Positions 9,762 through 17,515 of a DNA stretch of 64,000 nucleotides are shown here, one piece after another. The position numbers and the translations under genes were made by a program. The notes below the pieces were generated by a model. It saw only the letters and a program-made list of their open reading frames with translations. It was not told the DNA's origin and did no database searches. How positions within the stretch are numbered: position 1 is the stretch's first letter; the number at the start of each line of letters is the position of its first letter. Origin of the DNA: CAVPLM01 sp963713545 (GTDB lineage Bacteria; Actinomycetota; Thermoleophilia; RBG-16-64-13); the NCBI GenBank assembly GCA_963713545.1, contig CAVQME010000002.1, forward strand, positions 248,001-312,000, read 5' to 3'.

Positions 9762-9820
9762 AGCCGCCTTGCCCAGAGCCGCCTTGCCCAGAGCCGCCTT
9801 GCCTACAGCCGCCTTCCCAG
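9762..9820. repeat. tandem 15-bp repeat at the ruvA 3' end
   Basis: Four 15-base units, starting at 9762, 9777, 9792 and 9807. The first two are identical and the later ones have a few changes. On the minus strand each unit encodes Gly/Ala-Arg-Arg-Leu followed by Trp or stop in the ruvA phase. The ruvA stop (TAG, 9803-9805) is one of these units with TAG in place of TGG, so the last codons of ruvA have been copied downstream three times. Confidence 0.85.
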
Positions 9821-10393
9821 CGCCTGTCGCACCAGGTCCTCCACGGGCTGGTCAGGCTCGAGTGGGGCAAGCAGCTTCTCTGCTTCCTGAACGCCGAATC
9901 CGAGCTCAACCAGCGCCGCCCGAGCAAGCGGAAGAGAGCCCTCGTCGACGAAAGCGGCCCCCGACTCGCCCCCAGAAGGCGGGAATCCCTGCTCGGCCAC
10001 TTTGTCCCGCAACTCCAAGATGAGCCGCTCAGCAGTCTTCTTGCCGATCCCCGGCACCGAGGCGAACAGAGCCAGGTCACCCGCCGCCAGGGCCCGTTTG
10101 AGATCGGCCGGGCGCCTGCAGGAGCAGGCCGCCAAGGCCAGCTTCGGTCCGATCTTACTGACCCCCAGGAAGAGCCGGAAGAGGCCCCGCTCTTCCTCGG
10201 TGGAGAACCCGAACAACTGCATGGCGTCTTCCCGCACCTGCAGGTGGGTGAACAGCACCGTGGTCTCCCCGGGTCCTGGCACATCCCGGAGCGTGATCCC
10301 GGAGACTTCCAGAAGGAAGCCGACCCCCCCGACGTCGAGGACCACCCCTTCGTCAGTCTTGGCCGCGACAGTGCCTGTCAGCCGTTCGATCAT
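9803..10393 (-). CDS. ruvA: Holliday junction DNA-binding protein RuvA
   Basis: 196 aa. Starts MIERLTGTV as in the family, then the OB-fold domain, two helix-hairpin-helix motifs (VSKIGPKLAL and VPGIGKKTAERLI) and the C-terminal RuvB-binding three-helix domain. The ATG at 10393 was chosen over an upstream extension because it overlaps the ruvC stop as ATGA. Its 3' end lies inside a 15-base tandem repeat. Confidence 0.96.
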   Translation of the reverse strand: MIERLTGTVAAKTDEGVVLDVGGVGFLLEVSGITLRDVPGPGETTVLFTHLQVREDAMQLFGFSTEEERGLFRLFLGVSKIGPKLALAACSCRRPADLKRALAAGDLALFASVPGIGKKTAERLILELRDKVAEQGFPPSGGESGAAFVDEGSLPLARAALVELGFGVQEAEKLLAPLEPDQPVEDLVRQALGRRL

Positions 10394-10935
10394 CGCTGCG
10401 ACCCGCCGGCGATGTCCCGGGCCTGGCTGCGCGCGATGCTCTCCCGCACCTCGCACGTGTTCGCGTGGCAGATGGCAACGCCCAGCGCGTCGGCTGCGTG
10501 GTCGGGCCGAGGCGGCTCAGGCAAGGCGAGCAGCACCCGCACCATCTCCATCACTTGCTCCTTGCTGGCTTTGCCGTAGCCTACCACCGCCTGCTTGACC
10601 TGCTGGGGGGTGTATTCAAACACCTCGCATTCGGCCTGGGAACAGGCCAGCAGGGTGACGCCCCGGGCATGCCCCACAGCCAGCGCCGTTCTCACGTTGG
10701 TGTTGAAGAAGAGCGACTCCACCGCCGTGGCCATGGGGTGGTGTCGCTGAAGAAGCTCACCGACCTCGCCGTAGATCTGCCGGAGCCGCCGCTCCAAAGG
10801 GACACCGGCCTCGGTCTCCACGACACCGAACTCGAGGGCCTTCAGGCGATTGCCCGAGACGCAGATGACCCCGTAACCGGTAGCGGCCGTACCCGGGTCG
10901 AGCCCCAGAATCACCCGGCCATCGCGCTCGTTCAT
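10390..10935 (-). CDS. ruvC: Holliday junction resolvase RuvC
   Basis: 181-aa RNase-H-fold endonuclease. The first catalytic Asp is in LGLDPGTAATGYG (D13), the catalytic Glu in AVESLFFNTN and the C-terminal acidic pair in DHAADALGVAICH. It is followed by ruvA with a four-base overlap and lies 17 bases after yebC, the typical yebC-ruvC-ruvA-ruvB arrangement. Confidence 0.97.
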   Translation of the reverse strand: MNERDGRVILGLDPGTAATGYGVICVSGNRLKALEFGVVETEAGVPLERRLRQIYGEVGELLQRHHPMATAVESLFFNTNVRTALAVGHARGVTLLACSQAECEVFEYTPQQVKQAVVGYGKASKEQVMEMVRVLLALPEPPRPDHAADALGVAICHANTCEVRESIARSQARDIAGGSQR

Positions 10936-10951
10936 GCGGCCGGGGCCCTTC

Positions 10952-11704
10952 TCACCCCGCCAGTGCTTCCATCACGTGGTCGGGGATATCGAAGTTCGCG
11001 TAGACCTCTTGTATGTCGTCGTTGTCTTCAAGGGCGTCCAGGAGGCGCAGGGTCTTGCGGGCGTCGGATTCGCTGAGCGCGACGGTGTTCTTGGGAATCA
11101 TGGTGAGCTCGGCCGATGAATACTGGATCCCCGCCGCCTCCAAAGCGGCCCGCACGATCATGAAGTCGGTGGGTCCGGTGTGGATCTCGAATGTGTCGCC
11201 CTCACTGAGAACATCTTCCGCTCCTGCATCGATGGCAGCCATCATGACTTCCTCTTCATCGCGCCCTTCAGCATCGACGAAGATCACTCCTTTGCGCTCG
11301 AATATCCAGCTCACGGAGCCATCGGTGCCCAACTTGCCGCCGCACCGATCGAAGGTATAGCGGATGTCGGCGGCAGTGCGGTTCTTGTTGTCAGTGAGGA
11401 CCGTTATGTAGACGGCCACTCCATTTGGTCCATAGCCTTCGTACGTCAGGTGATGGAACGTCTCGGAGTCGGAGCCAGCGCCGGTGCCCTTCTTGATGGC
11501 TCGATCGATGTTGTCGTGAGGCATGTTGGCGTCTTTGGCCTTGACGATAGCCTGAGCCAGGGTGGCGTTGTGCTCCGGGTCGCCCCCGCCCTCACGAGCC
11601 GCCACAGTGATGGCACGCGCCAGCTTGCCGAACAGCTTGCCGCGCTTCGCGTCGACCGCCGCCTTCTTGTGCTTGATGCCCGCCCACTTAGAGTGCCCCG
11701 ACAT
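10952..11704 (-). CDS. yebC: YebC/PmpR-family protein (TACO1 family)
   Basis: 250 aa, normal length. The N-terminus MSGHSKWAGIKHKKAAVDAK is diagnostic. The family has been described both as transcription regulators and as ribosome-associated factors that relieve stalling (TACO1/YebC). GGAGG lies seven bases before the ATG. First gene of the yebC-ruvCAB run, separated from the upstream rpiR-like gene by 157 bases. Confidence 0.95.
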   Translation of the reverse strand: MSGHSKWAGIKHKKAAVDAKRGKLFGKLARAITVAAREGGGDPEHNATLAQAIVKAKDANMPHDNIDRAIKKGTGAGSDSETFHHLTYEGYGPNGVAVYITVLTDNKNRTAADIRYTFDRCGGKLGTDGSVSWIFERKGVIFVDAEGRDEEEVMMAAIDAGAEDVLSEGDTFEIHTGPTDFMIVRAALEAAGIQYSSAELTMIPKNTVALSESDARKTLRLLDALEDNDDIQEVYANFDIPDHVMEALAG

Positions 11705-11759
11705 GTTGTGATCCTCCGCTCGAGAGACTTCCCTCTCGCACTGGCTTGCGATGGACTAG

Positions 11760-11788
11760 AGTTTAGCCGAGCCCTCGGATGCCTTCAA
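11760..11788 (-). promoter_or_regulatory. possible yebC-ruvCAB promoter
   Basis: TTGAAG (11783-11788), 17 bases, TAAACT (11760-11765), about 50 bases upstream of the yebC start. The -35 match is only moderate and lies in a hairpin arm (11780-11798) that could instead end the rpiR-like transcript. Confidence 0.35.
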
Positions 11789-11798
11789 CGCGAAGGCA
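11780..11798 (-). terminator. hairpin after the RpiR-family gene
   Basis: Perfect 7-bp stem TGCCTTC / GAAGGCA with a 5-base loop, 64 bases after the regulator stop. No T-run follows, so it would be a weak or factor-assisted terminator. Confidence 0.3.
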
Positions 11799-11861
11799 CC
11801 TGCCGCGCTACTTGGCGCGACGCTTCGAACGGCGGAGCAGCGGCTCCAAAGAGCTCCAGGG

Positions 11862-12725
11862 TCAGCGGAGCCAGCCCGACTCGGCCGCCTTGTCGCGGAC
11901 GATGCGCACCCGGGAATCGTAGAGGTCGCGGTCCCGGCTGTAGATCGCCGCCGCGAGGGCGCTCACCAGACTGATCGGGCCTACGAGCGAGTGGGCAAAG
12001 AACGTCGAATCGATGTCGGCATAGAGGGTCAACGCGCCCTTTCCCGCCAATTCGGACAGGGAATTATCGGTAATGACGATAACCGTCGCTCCCTGCTCGG
12101 CCGCTTTCTCCGCAAAGGAGATCGTGACGGAATGGGCGCGGCGGAAACCTATCGCGAGGAGCACATCGCCCTCGGTCAGGCGCGTCAGGCGAGCCACGTT
12201 AGATTCCGCGCTGTCGGTGACCGCCAGACAGGGTATGCCCAGCAGCTCGAACACGTAGGAGGCGTGCTCCGCGACCACCGCAGCTTCGTGGAGACCTACC
12301 GCCAAGACCTGCCCTGCTCCCCCAAGAGCTTGCACCGCCCGGTTGAAGCGCTCGAGCGTGTTCTTGCTGATGGTCTCCTCGAGGCTCAACGAGTCGGTCT
12401 TAAGGGAACGCGTGAGGAGGTCTTCCTCGATGACGAAGCCGAGCTGGTCGTCGTGTACCACGGGCCGTGCAGTCGCCCCCAACCTATGCTCGTCCCGAGC
12501 AGCTTTCTGGAACTCGGGATAGCCGGCGAAGCCCAGCGATTGGGCAAAGCGGACCACGGTGGAGCTGGAGGTGCTGCCCTTCTGGCCCAGCTCCTCGGCG
12601 CTAAGGTAGCCCACCTCTTCAAGGTGGTCGATGACGTACCGGGCGATGGCCTTCTGCCCGCGAGAGAAACCGTCGAAACCCTCGCGCAGAAGATCACTCA
12701 GTCGCCGTGGCCTGCTGTCCTCCAC
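11862..12725 (-). CDS. RpiR/MurR-family transcriptional regulator (HTH + SIS domain)
   Basis: 287 aa. The N-terminal HTH_6 domain (about 8-80, GQKAIARYVIDH ... STVVRFAQSLGFAGYPEFQ) is followed by a sugar-isomerase SIS domain (about 125-260) that in this family binds a phosphosugar. It probably controls sugar or amino-sugar genes, but none lies beside it, so the target cannot be named. GTG start with GGAGG upstream. Its promoter region carries a TATAAT box inside an inverted repeat, which suggests self-regulation. Confidence 0.88.
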   Translation of the reverse strand: MEDSRPRRLSDLLREGFDGFSRGQKAIARYVIDHLEEVGYLSAEELGQKGSTSSSTVVRFAQSLGFAGYPEFQKAARDEHRLGATARPVVHDDQLGFVIEEDLLTRSLKTDSLSLEETISKNTLERFNRAVQALGGAGQVLAVGLHEAAVVAEHASYVFELLGIPCLAVTDSAESNVARLTRLTEGDVLLAIGFRRAHSVTISFAEKAAEQGATVIVITDNSLSELAGKGALTLYADIDSTFFAHSLVGPISLVSALAAAIYSRDRDLYDSRVRIVRDKAAESGWLR

Positions 12726-12754
12726 ATCCCCTCCAGAACTGCCAGGGTTGCATG

Positions 12755-12771
12755 TGTTGAATTATACAACA
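12755..12771 (-). promoter_or_regulatory. rpiR-like promoter with overlapping operator
   Basis: Inverted repeat TGTTG-N7-CAACA (12755-12771) encloses a perfect minus-strand TATAAT (12761-12766). About 30 bases lie from here to the GTG start at 12725. No good -35 hexamer is seen. The geometry fits repression of the gene by its own product. Confidence 0.5.
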
Positions 12772-12917
12772 TTCATTGCAGCCCTCCTGCGCAGTTACTT
12801 CGGAAGCGTGGACGATTCGCTTGAGCCCGAACCTCCTGGAGGACATAGCCGCTGCGGACTCGGCTGCCGGACATAGGCGGCGCCAGGACCCCCGGGACAG
12901 GGGCACTGCAAGCGGAC

Positions 12918-12945
12918 GGGGCCGCCGCCTGCCGGCGGCGGCCCC
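12918..12945 (-). terminator. strong GC hairpin after the rubredoxin gene
   Basis: A perfect 12-bp stem (12918-12929 with 12934-12945) and a 4-base loop, starting 56 bases after the rubredoxin stop. There is no T-run on either side. Hairpins without a U-tract are common at operon ends in GC-rich actinobacteria. The rest of the 12772-13000 gap shows no gene that I can support. Confidence 0.6.
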
Positions 12946-13000
12946 GTTACAAACACACGGCTGCGTCTAGGACCAGAAGGCTCTTGCTAGGCTGAGGCCC

Positions 13001-13165
13001 TCAGTCCTCCATCTCCTCGAACTCCTCGACTCCCACCCCGCAATCGGGGCAAATCCACCCCTCGGGCAGATCCTCAAAAGGGGTGCCCGGTGGAACGTCC
13101 TGAGTGGGGTCCCCGGCCTCGGGGTCGTAGATGTAGTCACAAACGAGACAGATCCACTTCTTCAT
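13001..13165 (-). CDS. rubredoxin
   Basis: 54 aa. One-iron electron carrier with two Cys pairs: CLVC (C6, C9) and CPDC (C39, C42), plus the usual Tyr-x-Tyr-Asp-Pro after the first pair and a Trp before the second. The spacing is exactly that of rubredoxin. The ATG lies one base after the upstream EF-G-like stop, with AGGGGAG upstream, so it is co-transcribed with that gene. It points to oxygen- or peroxide-detoxification or other anaerobic redox chemistry, but no partner oxidoreductase lies nearby. Confidence 0.93.
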   Translation of the reverse strand: MKKWICLVCDYIYDPEAGDPTQDVPPGTPFEDLPEGWICPDCGVGVEEFEEMED

Positions 13166-13166
13166 G

Positions 13167-15254
13167 CTATGACTCCCCTGCCTTGCGAGCTTTTACTTCG
13201 GCCACGATCTTGTCCACCAGATGGGACGGCACTTCCTCGTAGTGATCGAACTCCAGCGTGAAACTGCCCCGGCCGGCCGTCATAGAACGCAACTGGGGCG
13301 CGTAGGTGAGCATCTCCGCCAACGGCACCTGGGCCCTGATGACGTGCATCTCCCCCATGCTCTCGCTCCCCTGGGGCCTTCCTCGCCGGCTGGACAGGTC
13401 GCCCATGATGTCACCCATGCTCTCCTCGGGAGCGATCACTTCCACGTTCATGACCGGCTCGAGTAGGACCGGCATAGCCTCGCTCATAGCTTTGTTCCAG
13501 GCCAGGGTACCGGCAAGCTTGAACGCCAACTCCGAAGAGTCCACCGTGTGGTAGGAGCCGTCGTAAAGCTTCACTTTGATGTCCACCACGGGGTAGCCGG
13601 CCACCACGCCATGCTCCATGGCCTCGATGACGCCCTTCTCCACCGCGGGGATGAAGTTGCGCGGGATAGATCCACCGAAGATGGCATCCTCGAATTGGTA
13701 GCCTTCGCCCCGCGGCAGAGGTTCGACTTCGATCCAGCAGTCGCCGAACTGGCCCCGGCCGCCGGTCTGCTTCTTGTGCCGACCCTGAGCGTTCGCCTTC
13801 TTGCGGATCGTCTCACGATAGGGCACCTGCGGCGGGTGCAGGTCGACTTCGACGCCGAAGCGGCGCTTGAGCTTGTCGAGAATGACCTCCACGTGCACCT
13901 GACTCGTCCCGGAGATGATCATCTCTTTGGTCTGAGGATCGAAACGGAGCTCCATAGCCGGGTCTTCTTCGCCCAGACGGCGAAGCCCGTTGGATACCTT
14001 CTCCTCGTCGCCGCGGGTCTTGGGAGTGATGGCGAAAGAGATCGCCGGAGGCGGGAACTCGTACCGGGAGAAGCGCACCACGTTGCCGGGGTCGGACAAA
14101 GTATCGCCGGTACCAGAATCTTTGAGTTTGGCGAGCGCGACGATGTCGCCCGCGCCGGCTTCCTCCATCCCTTTGGTTTCCTTGCCCTGCATGAGCAAGA
14201 TATTGCCGGTGCGTTCCTTCTCGTTCGTCCGGTCGTTGAGAAGCTGCGTGTCGGTGGCGATCTTGCCGGAGAACAATCGGACCAGGTTGACCCGTCCGGA
14301 GAACTGGTCGTAGATGGTCTTGAACACGAAGAGCGAAGTGGGAGCAGACGCTTTGAGAGACACCTCGGTCTCCTCGGTGCCGCTCGCGCCTTTCAAAGCC
14401 TTGCGCACCCCTTTCGTATCGGGGGAAGGCACCGCGAGGAGGAGGTCTAGAAGCTTGTCGGACCCGATGTTCTTAGTCGCCGACACCGGCATGGCCGGGC
14501 AGACGCTGCCGGCCGCTACGGCGGCTTTGAGGGCGTCCGCTATTTCCTCGCTCGTCAGCTCCGCACCTTCCAGGTACTTCTCGAGCAGGGCGTCGTCCGC
14601 CTCAGCCACCCGATCGACCAGGATCTCGCGCGCCTCGTCGGCGGCTTCCTGCAATTCGGCCGGGATGGGGCCTTCACCACCCTTTCCGGTCGCGCCAGAA
14701 TAGGCGTAGGCCTTCATGGTGATGAGGTCGACGACCCCTGTGAAACCGGCCTCTTCGCCGATCGGCAGCGCGACCGCCACCACCGCGTCGCCGAACCTGC
14801 TCCGCAGCGCCTCGAGCGCCTCGCCGAAGTGGGCGCGCTCCCTGTCCATCATGTTGACCGCAACCACCCGCGAGATACCCATGTCGACCGCACGTTTCCA
14901 GATACGCTCTGTCTGCACCTCGACCTTGGTGACGGCGTTCACCGACATGAGCACCCCCTCCACCACGGACAGCGTGCCCAGGGTCTCATTGATGAAGGAG
15001 GCCTCGCCGGGAGTGTCGACCAAGTTGATCTTGTGATGCGCCCAATCCACGTGAGCAAGCCCGGTGGAGATGGTCATCTGCCGCTTGATCTCGTCCTCTT
15101 CATGGTCCATGGTGGTCGTGCCCTCCATGACCGCGCCCAGACGATTCTTTGCGCCCGACGTGAACAGCAGCGCCTCCACGAGGGAAGTCTTACCCGCTCC
15201 TCGGTGCCCTACCACTGCGATGTTCCTTATCTTGGCCGGGTCCGCCAGCGCCAT
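13167..15254 (-). CDS. EF-G-like translational GTPase (EF-G type 2)
   Basis: 695 aa with all EF-G domains, including domain IV. It is of the divergent EF-G-2 type, not the str-operon fusA. The P-loop is GHRGAGKTS (16-24). The G3 motif is DTPGE (80-84), with Glu84 where EF-G has the catalytic His. The G4 motif reads NMMD (134-137) instead of NKxD. EGTTTMDHEEDE fits switch I of EF-G-2 proteins. No rpsL, rpsG or tuf lies near. Either a slow GTPase with a role outside normal elongation, or a variant factor; the sequence cannot decide. Confidence 0.85.
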   Translation of the reverse strand: MALADPAKIRNIAVVGHRGAGKTSLVEALLFTSGAKNRLGAVMEGTTTMDHEEDEIKRQMTISTGLAHVDWAHHKINLVDTPGEASFINETLGTLSVVEGVLMSVNAVTKVEVQTERIWKRAVDMGISRVVAVNMMDRERAHFGEALEALRSRFGDAVVAVALPIGEEAGFTGVVDLITMKAYAYSGATGKGGEGPIPAELQEAADEAREILVDRVAEADDALLEKYLEGAELTSEEIADALKAAVAAGSVCPAMPVSATKNIGSDKLLDLLLAVPSPDTKGVRKALKGASGTEETEVSLKASAPTSLFVFKTIYDQFSGRVNLVRLFSGKIATDTQLLNDRTNEKERTGNILLMQGKETKGMEEAGAGDIVALAKLKDSGTGDTLSDPGNVVRFSRYEFPPPAISFAITPKTRGDEEKVSNGLRRLGEEDPAMELRFDPQTKEMIISGTSQVHVEVILDKLKRRFGVEVDLHPPQVPYRETIRKKANAQGRHKKQTGGRGQFGDCWIEVEPLPRGEGYQFEDAIFGGSIPRNFIPAVEKGVIEAMEHGVVAGYPVVDIKVKLYDGSYHTVDSSELAFKLAGTLAWNKAMSEAMPVLLEPVMNVEVIAPEESMGDIMGDLSSRRGRPQGSESMGEMHVIRAQVPLAEMLTYAPQLRSMTAGRGSFTLEFDHYEEVPSHLVDKIVAEVKARKAGES

Positions 15255-15305
15255 CGTTCCTCCTCGCCTCAGGCTTTCTCTCTAGGTGTCCTTGAACTCA
15301 GGGCT

Positions 15306-15413
15306 TCAGGCCCCACGAACAGCGAACGCCGCCCGCCGGGCAGCGTCCTCGATATTCGTCGGTTGTGTCTCGAGCACAATCGCGGTCTTCACTCGATCCT
15401 CGCGACCAGGCAT
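15306..15413 (-). CDS. possible 35-aa ORF
   Basis: ATG to TGA ORF of 35 codons, in the same frame as and 18 bases after the stop of the 81-aa gene, with an AAGGCGGGG-like sequence before the ATG. It could be a small protein or just a short open stretch. No family is recognised. Confidence 0.2.
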   Translation of the reverse strand: MPGREDRVKTAIVLETQPTNIEDAARRAAFAVRGA

Positions 15414-15435
15414 GGATGAAGGCCCCGCCTTCGTC

Positions 15436-15681
15436 CTAGCCGCCGCTCTTGAGCTGGTAGCAGCGATCTTTCCTGATCCAGCCGATCGACGCGATCGCCG
15501 GCGGCATGAGCTCCAGCGAACCCTCGCGCGTGTCGATGCGGATGACTTCGAAGTCCCGATAGTAGACCTTCACGGGCCCCACCACGGTGCTCAACGTGGT
15601 CGTGCGAAGATTCTCGTCCAGAGCCTGGATCGATGCCAGGAGACTCACCGACGCCTCTCCTTCTTGCACTATGATCTGCAT
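15436..15681 (-). CDS. hypothetical 81-aa protein
   Basis: 81 aa, not recognised. Soluble, with alternating hydrophobic residues (VVGPVKVYYRDFEVIRI) that suggest a small beta-barrel or sheet, then a basic end. ATG start with GAGGG upstream. It lies between rpmF and the EF-G-like gene on the same strand, with spacings of 53 and 181 bases. The codon use looks like that of its neighbours. A translation-related role is possible only by context. Confidence 0.55.
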   Translation of the reverse strand: MQIIVQEGEASVSLLASIQALDENLRTTTLSTVVGPVKVYYRDFEVIRIDTREGSLELMPPAIASIGWIRKDRCYQLKSGG

Positions 15682-15733
15682 TCGCCCTCGATCCGTCGCG
15701 GGTCTACGTTCAGCAGCCGCTCCGTCCCGTCTG

Positions 15734-15913
15734 CTACTCCTCCACCTTCACGACCTGGCGGCCGTTGTACATACCGCAATTGGGGCACACTTTGTGCGGC
15801 GCCTTGGGACTGTGGCAATGAGCGCACTCGACGATGCTGGGAGCGACGGCCGCGTGGGTGGCGCGCCGCGAATCCCGGCGAGCCCGCGAAGTCTTTCTCT
15901 TGGGAACAGCCAT
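15734..15913 (-). CDS. rpmF: 50S ribosomal protein L32
   Basis: 59 aa. Begins MAVPKRKTSRARRDSRRA as L32 does and has the zinc site CAHC (30-33) with CPNC (43-46). Conserved companion of the DUF177 gene just upstream. It has its own likely promoter and a hairpin in the leader, so it need not depend on read-through from DUF177. Confidence 0.97.
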   Translation of the reverse strand: MAVPKRKTSRARRDSRRATHAAVAPSIVECAHCHSPKAPHKVCPNCGMYNGRQVVKVEE

Positions 15914-15930
15914 TATTTGCCTCTCTCTAT

Positions 15931-15951
15931 ACCGACGGGGAAACCGTCAGT
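15931..15951 (-). other. hairpin in the rpmF leader
   Basis: 8-bp stem with one G-U pair and a 5-base loop, between the predicted promoter and the rpmF ribosome-binding site. Possible site for translational control. Confidence 0.35.
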
Positions 15952-15979
15952 TTGTACCTCATCCACCGCGATATTTCAA
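15951..15979 (-). promoter_or_regulatory. rpmF promoter
   Basis: TTGAAA (15974-15979), 17 bases, TACAAA (15951-15956) on the minus strand, just upstream of the rpmF leader hairpin. Good -35, fair -10. Confidence 0.5.
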
Positions 15980-15998
15980 GGCCCGGGCGGGACAAGGG

Positions 15999-16505
15999 TC
16001 AGTCACCCAGCTTGAGATCCTTGAGCCTGTTCCACCTCTCGTCGGTCTCGTGCCCACCGCATCCGCACGCACCTCGGTTGAGGTCCTGGCCGCAGCGCGG
16101 ACAAAGACCCTTGCACGACTCCGAGCAGAGTACCTGCCCAGGAAGGGCAAGTACCAGGGCTTCTCGGGTGATGCCGTCCACATCGACCGCCAGGTCTTCC
16201 ACGAACGCGCTGAGATCGGACTCTTCCCACCCGTCTTTGGCCGTCGGCACGAACTCTTGCTGCTCTGCCTCGATCTCCAGAGTGGCCTCCTCGAGACAGC
16301 GGGCGCAGGGTCCGTAGACCCGAGCTTTCACGGAGACGTCCACGAGAAAGCCGCCCACGACCCGCTCGACGGCCACGGCGACATTCCTCTGCGGGAGCAC
16401 TTCGTACAACGTTCCGCCCAGGACCAGGGGGCTCATCTGAAGGGGGTACGAGTTCTCGAAGCGGTCGCCCGGACGCAGGGCGAGGTCATGCAGGTCGAGT
16501 ATCAC
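15999..16505 (-). CDS. DUF177 (YceD) large-subunit rRNA accumulation protein
   Basis: 168 aa. YceD/DUF177 proteins affect 23S rRNA processing and are almost always next to rpmF, as here. A Cys pair in the middle (CARC) and a second Cys cluster (CESCKGLCPRCGQDL type) near the C-terminus are the usual features. GTG start with poor Shine-Dalgarno; the N-terminus fits the family. It ends 85 bases before rpmF. Confidence 0.88.
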   Translation of the reverse strand: MILDLHDLALRPGDRFENSYPLQMSPLVLGGTLYEVLPQRNVAVAVERVVGGFLVDVSVKARVYGPCARCLEEATLEIEAEQQEFVPTAKDGWEESDLSAFVEDLAVDVDGITREALVLALPGQVLCSESCKGLCPRCGQDLNRGACGCGGHETDERWNRLKDLKLGD

Positions 16506-16546
16506 TTGACCGGGAGGAGCAGGTAGGGAAGCGGGCTACGGGCGGC

Positions 16547-17008
16547 CTATGCTCCCTCTGCGGGACCGCCGGTCTGAAGACGCTCCCGGCCTCTCTGCAC
16601 AGCCGCAAGGAACTTGTCCAAGTTCGTCTCGAGGGTCTTGAGGATCTCGTCGGCGTAGTCTTCGGCCCCCAACCTGATCTCGCGTTCCCGGGCTTCGGCC
16701 TCGCGGATGATGTCCTCCGATTGCCGCTGTGCCCGCTTGACCACTTCCTGCTCGCTGGCCAGCCTCTGCGCTTCCTCGCGGGCCTCGGACAGGATCCGCT
16801 CGGCCTCTTCCTTGGCCTCTTGAAGCATCTCCTGGCGTTCTTTGACGATCCAGCGGGCCTGCTTGATCTCTTCGGGGATGGTGGCCCTCATCTGATCGAG
16901 CAGGTCGTAGATCTCATCGCGATCGATCATGACCTTGTCGGTCATCGGGAACGTGCTGGCGCCGTGGACAAGATCGTCCAGTTTGTCGATCAGAACGAGA
17001 ACATCCAT
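16547..17008 (-). CDS. SepIVA-like DivIVA-family coiled-coil protein
   Basis: 153 aa. A short N-terminal region (DVLVLIDKLDDLVHGA) is followed by a long charged coiled coil (about 45-140). In mycobacteria the gene between DUF177 and coaD is sepIVA, a DivIVA-like protein needed for septation and envelope growth. Gene position and layout match, although this protein is shorter. It lies three bases after coaD, so the two are co-translated. The role in division is inferred from position and similarity. Confidence 0.7.
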   Translation of the reverse strand: MDVLVLIDKLDDLVHGASTFPMTDKVMIDRDEIYDLLDQMRATIPEEIKQARWIVKERQEMLQEAKEEAERILSEAREEAQRLASEQEVVKRAQRQSEDIIREAEAREREIRLGAEDYADEILKTLETNLDKFLAAVQRGRERLQTGGPAEGA

Positions 17009-17011
17009 GTT

Positions 17012-17503
17012 CTATGCCTCCGCGGATCCATACATTTCCCTGAAACGACGCTCGACCACCTCGGGCACCAGATCGCTCACACAGCCGCCGTACTTGGCGA
17101 TCTCTTTGACCCCACTCGAGCTCAGGAACGAGAACTCGGGTGACGCCATAAGGTACATCGTCTCCAGCTCAGGGTCCAGTTTCCGGTTCAACTGCGCCAT
17201 CTGGAACTCATATTCGAAATCCGTAAGGGCACGGAGCCCCTTCACCAGAACGCTGGCGCCGACTTCGCGCGCGAAGTCCACCACCAGAGTGCGCATGACC
17301 GTGATTCTTACATTCGTCAGGGACTTCGTGGACTCCTCCAGGAAGTAGGCTCGGTCCTCGGTCGAGAAAAGCACCGACTTACGATACGAGAGATCCACGA
17401 CCGCTACCACCACCTCGTCGAACATGGCGGCACACCGCTGGATGGTGTCGATATGTCCCATTGTCACGGGATCGTACGTTCCCGGGCACAACGCGATCTT
17501 CAC
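17012..17503 (-). CDS. coaD: phosphopantetheine adenylyltransferase
   Basis: 163 aa. Penultimate step of coenzyme A synthesis. Nucleotidyltransferase motif TMGH (14-17), in PGTYDPVTMGH; the conserved KGLRALTDFEYEFQMAQLNR and the SSSGVKEIAKYGG stretch are present. Normal length. GTG start with AGGGAG upstream; 12 bases after rsmD. Confidence 0.97.
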   Translation of the reverse strand: MKIALCPGTYDPVTMGHIDTIQRCAAMFDEVVVAVVDLSYRKSVLFSTEDRAYFLEESTKSLTNVRITVMRTLVVDFAREVGASVLVKGLRALTDFEYEFQMAQLNRKLDPELETMYLMASPEFSFLSSSGVKEIAKYGGCVSDLVPEVVERRFREMYGSAEA

Positions 17504-17515
17504 CGAGCACTCCCT

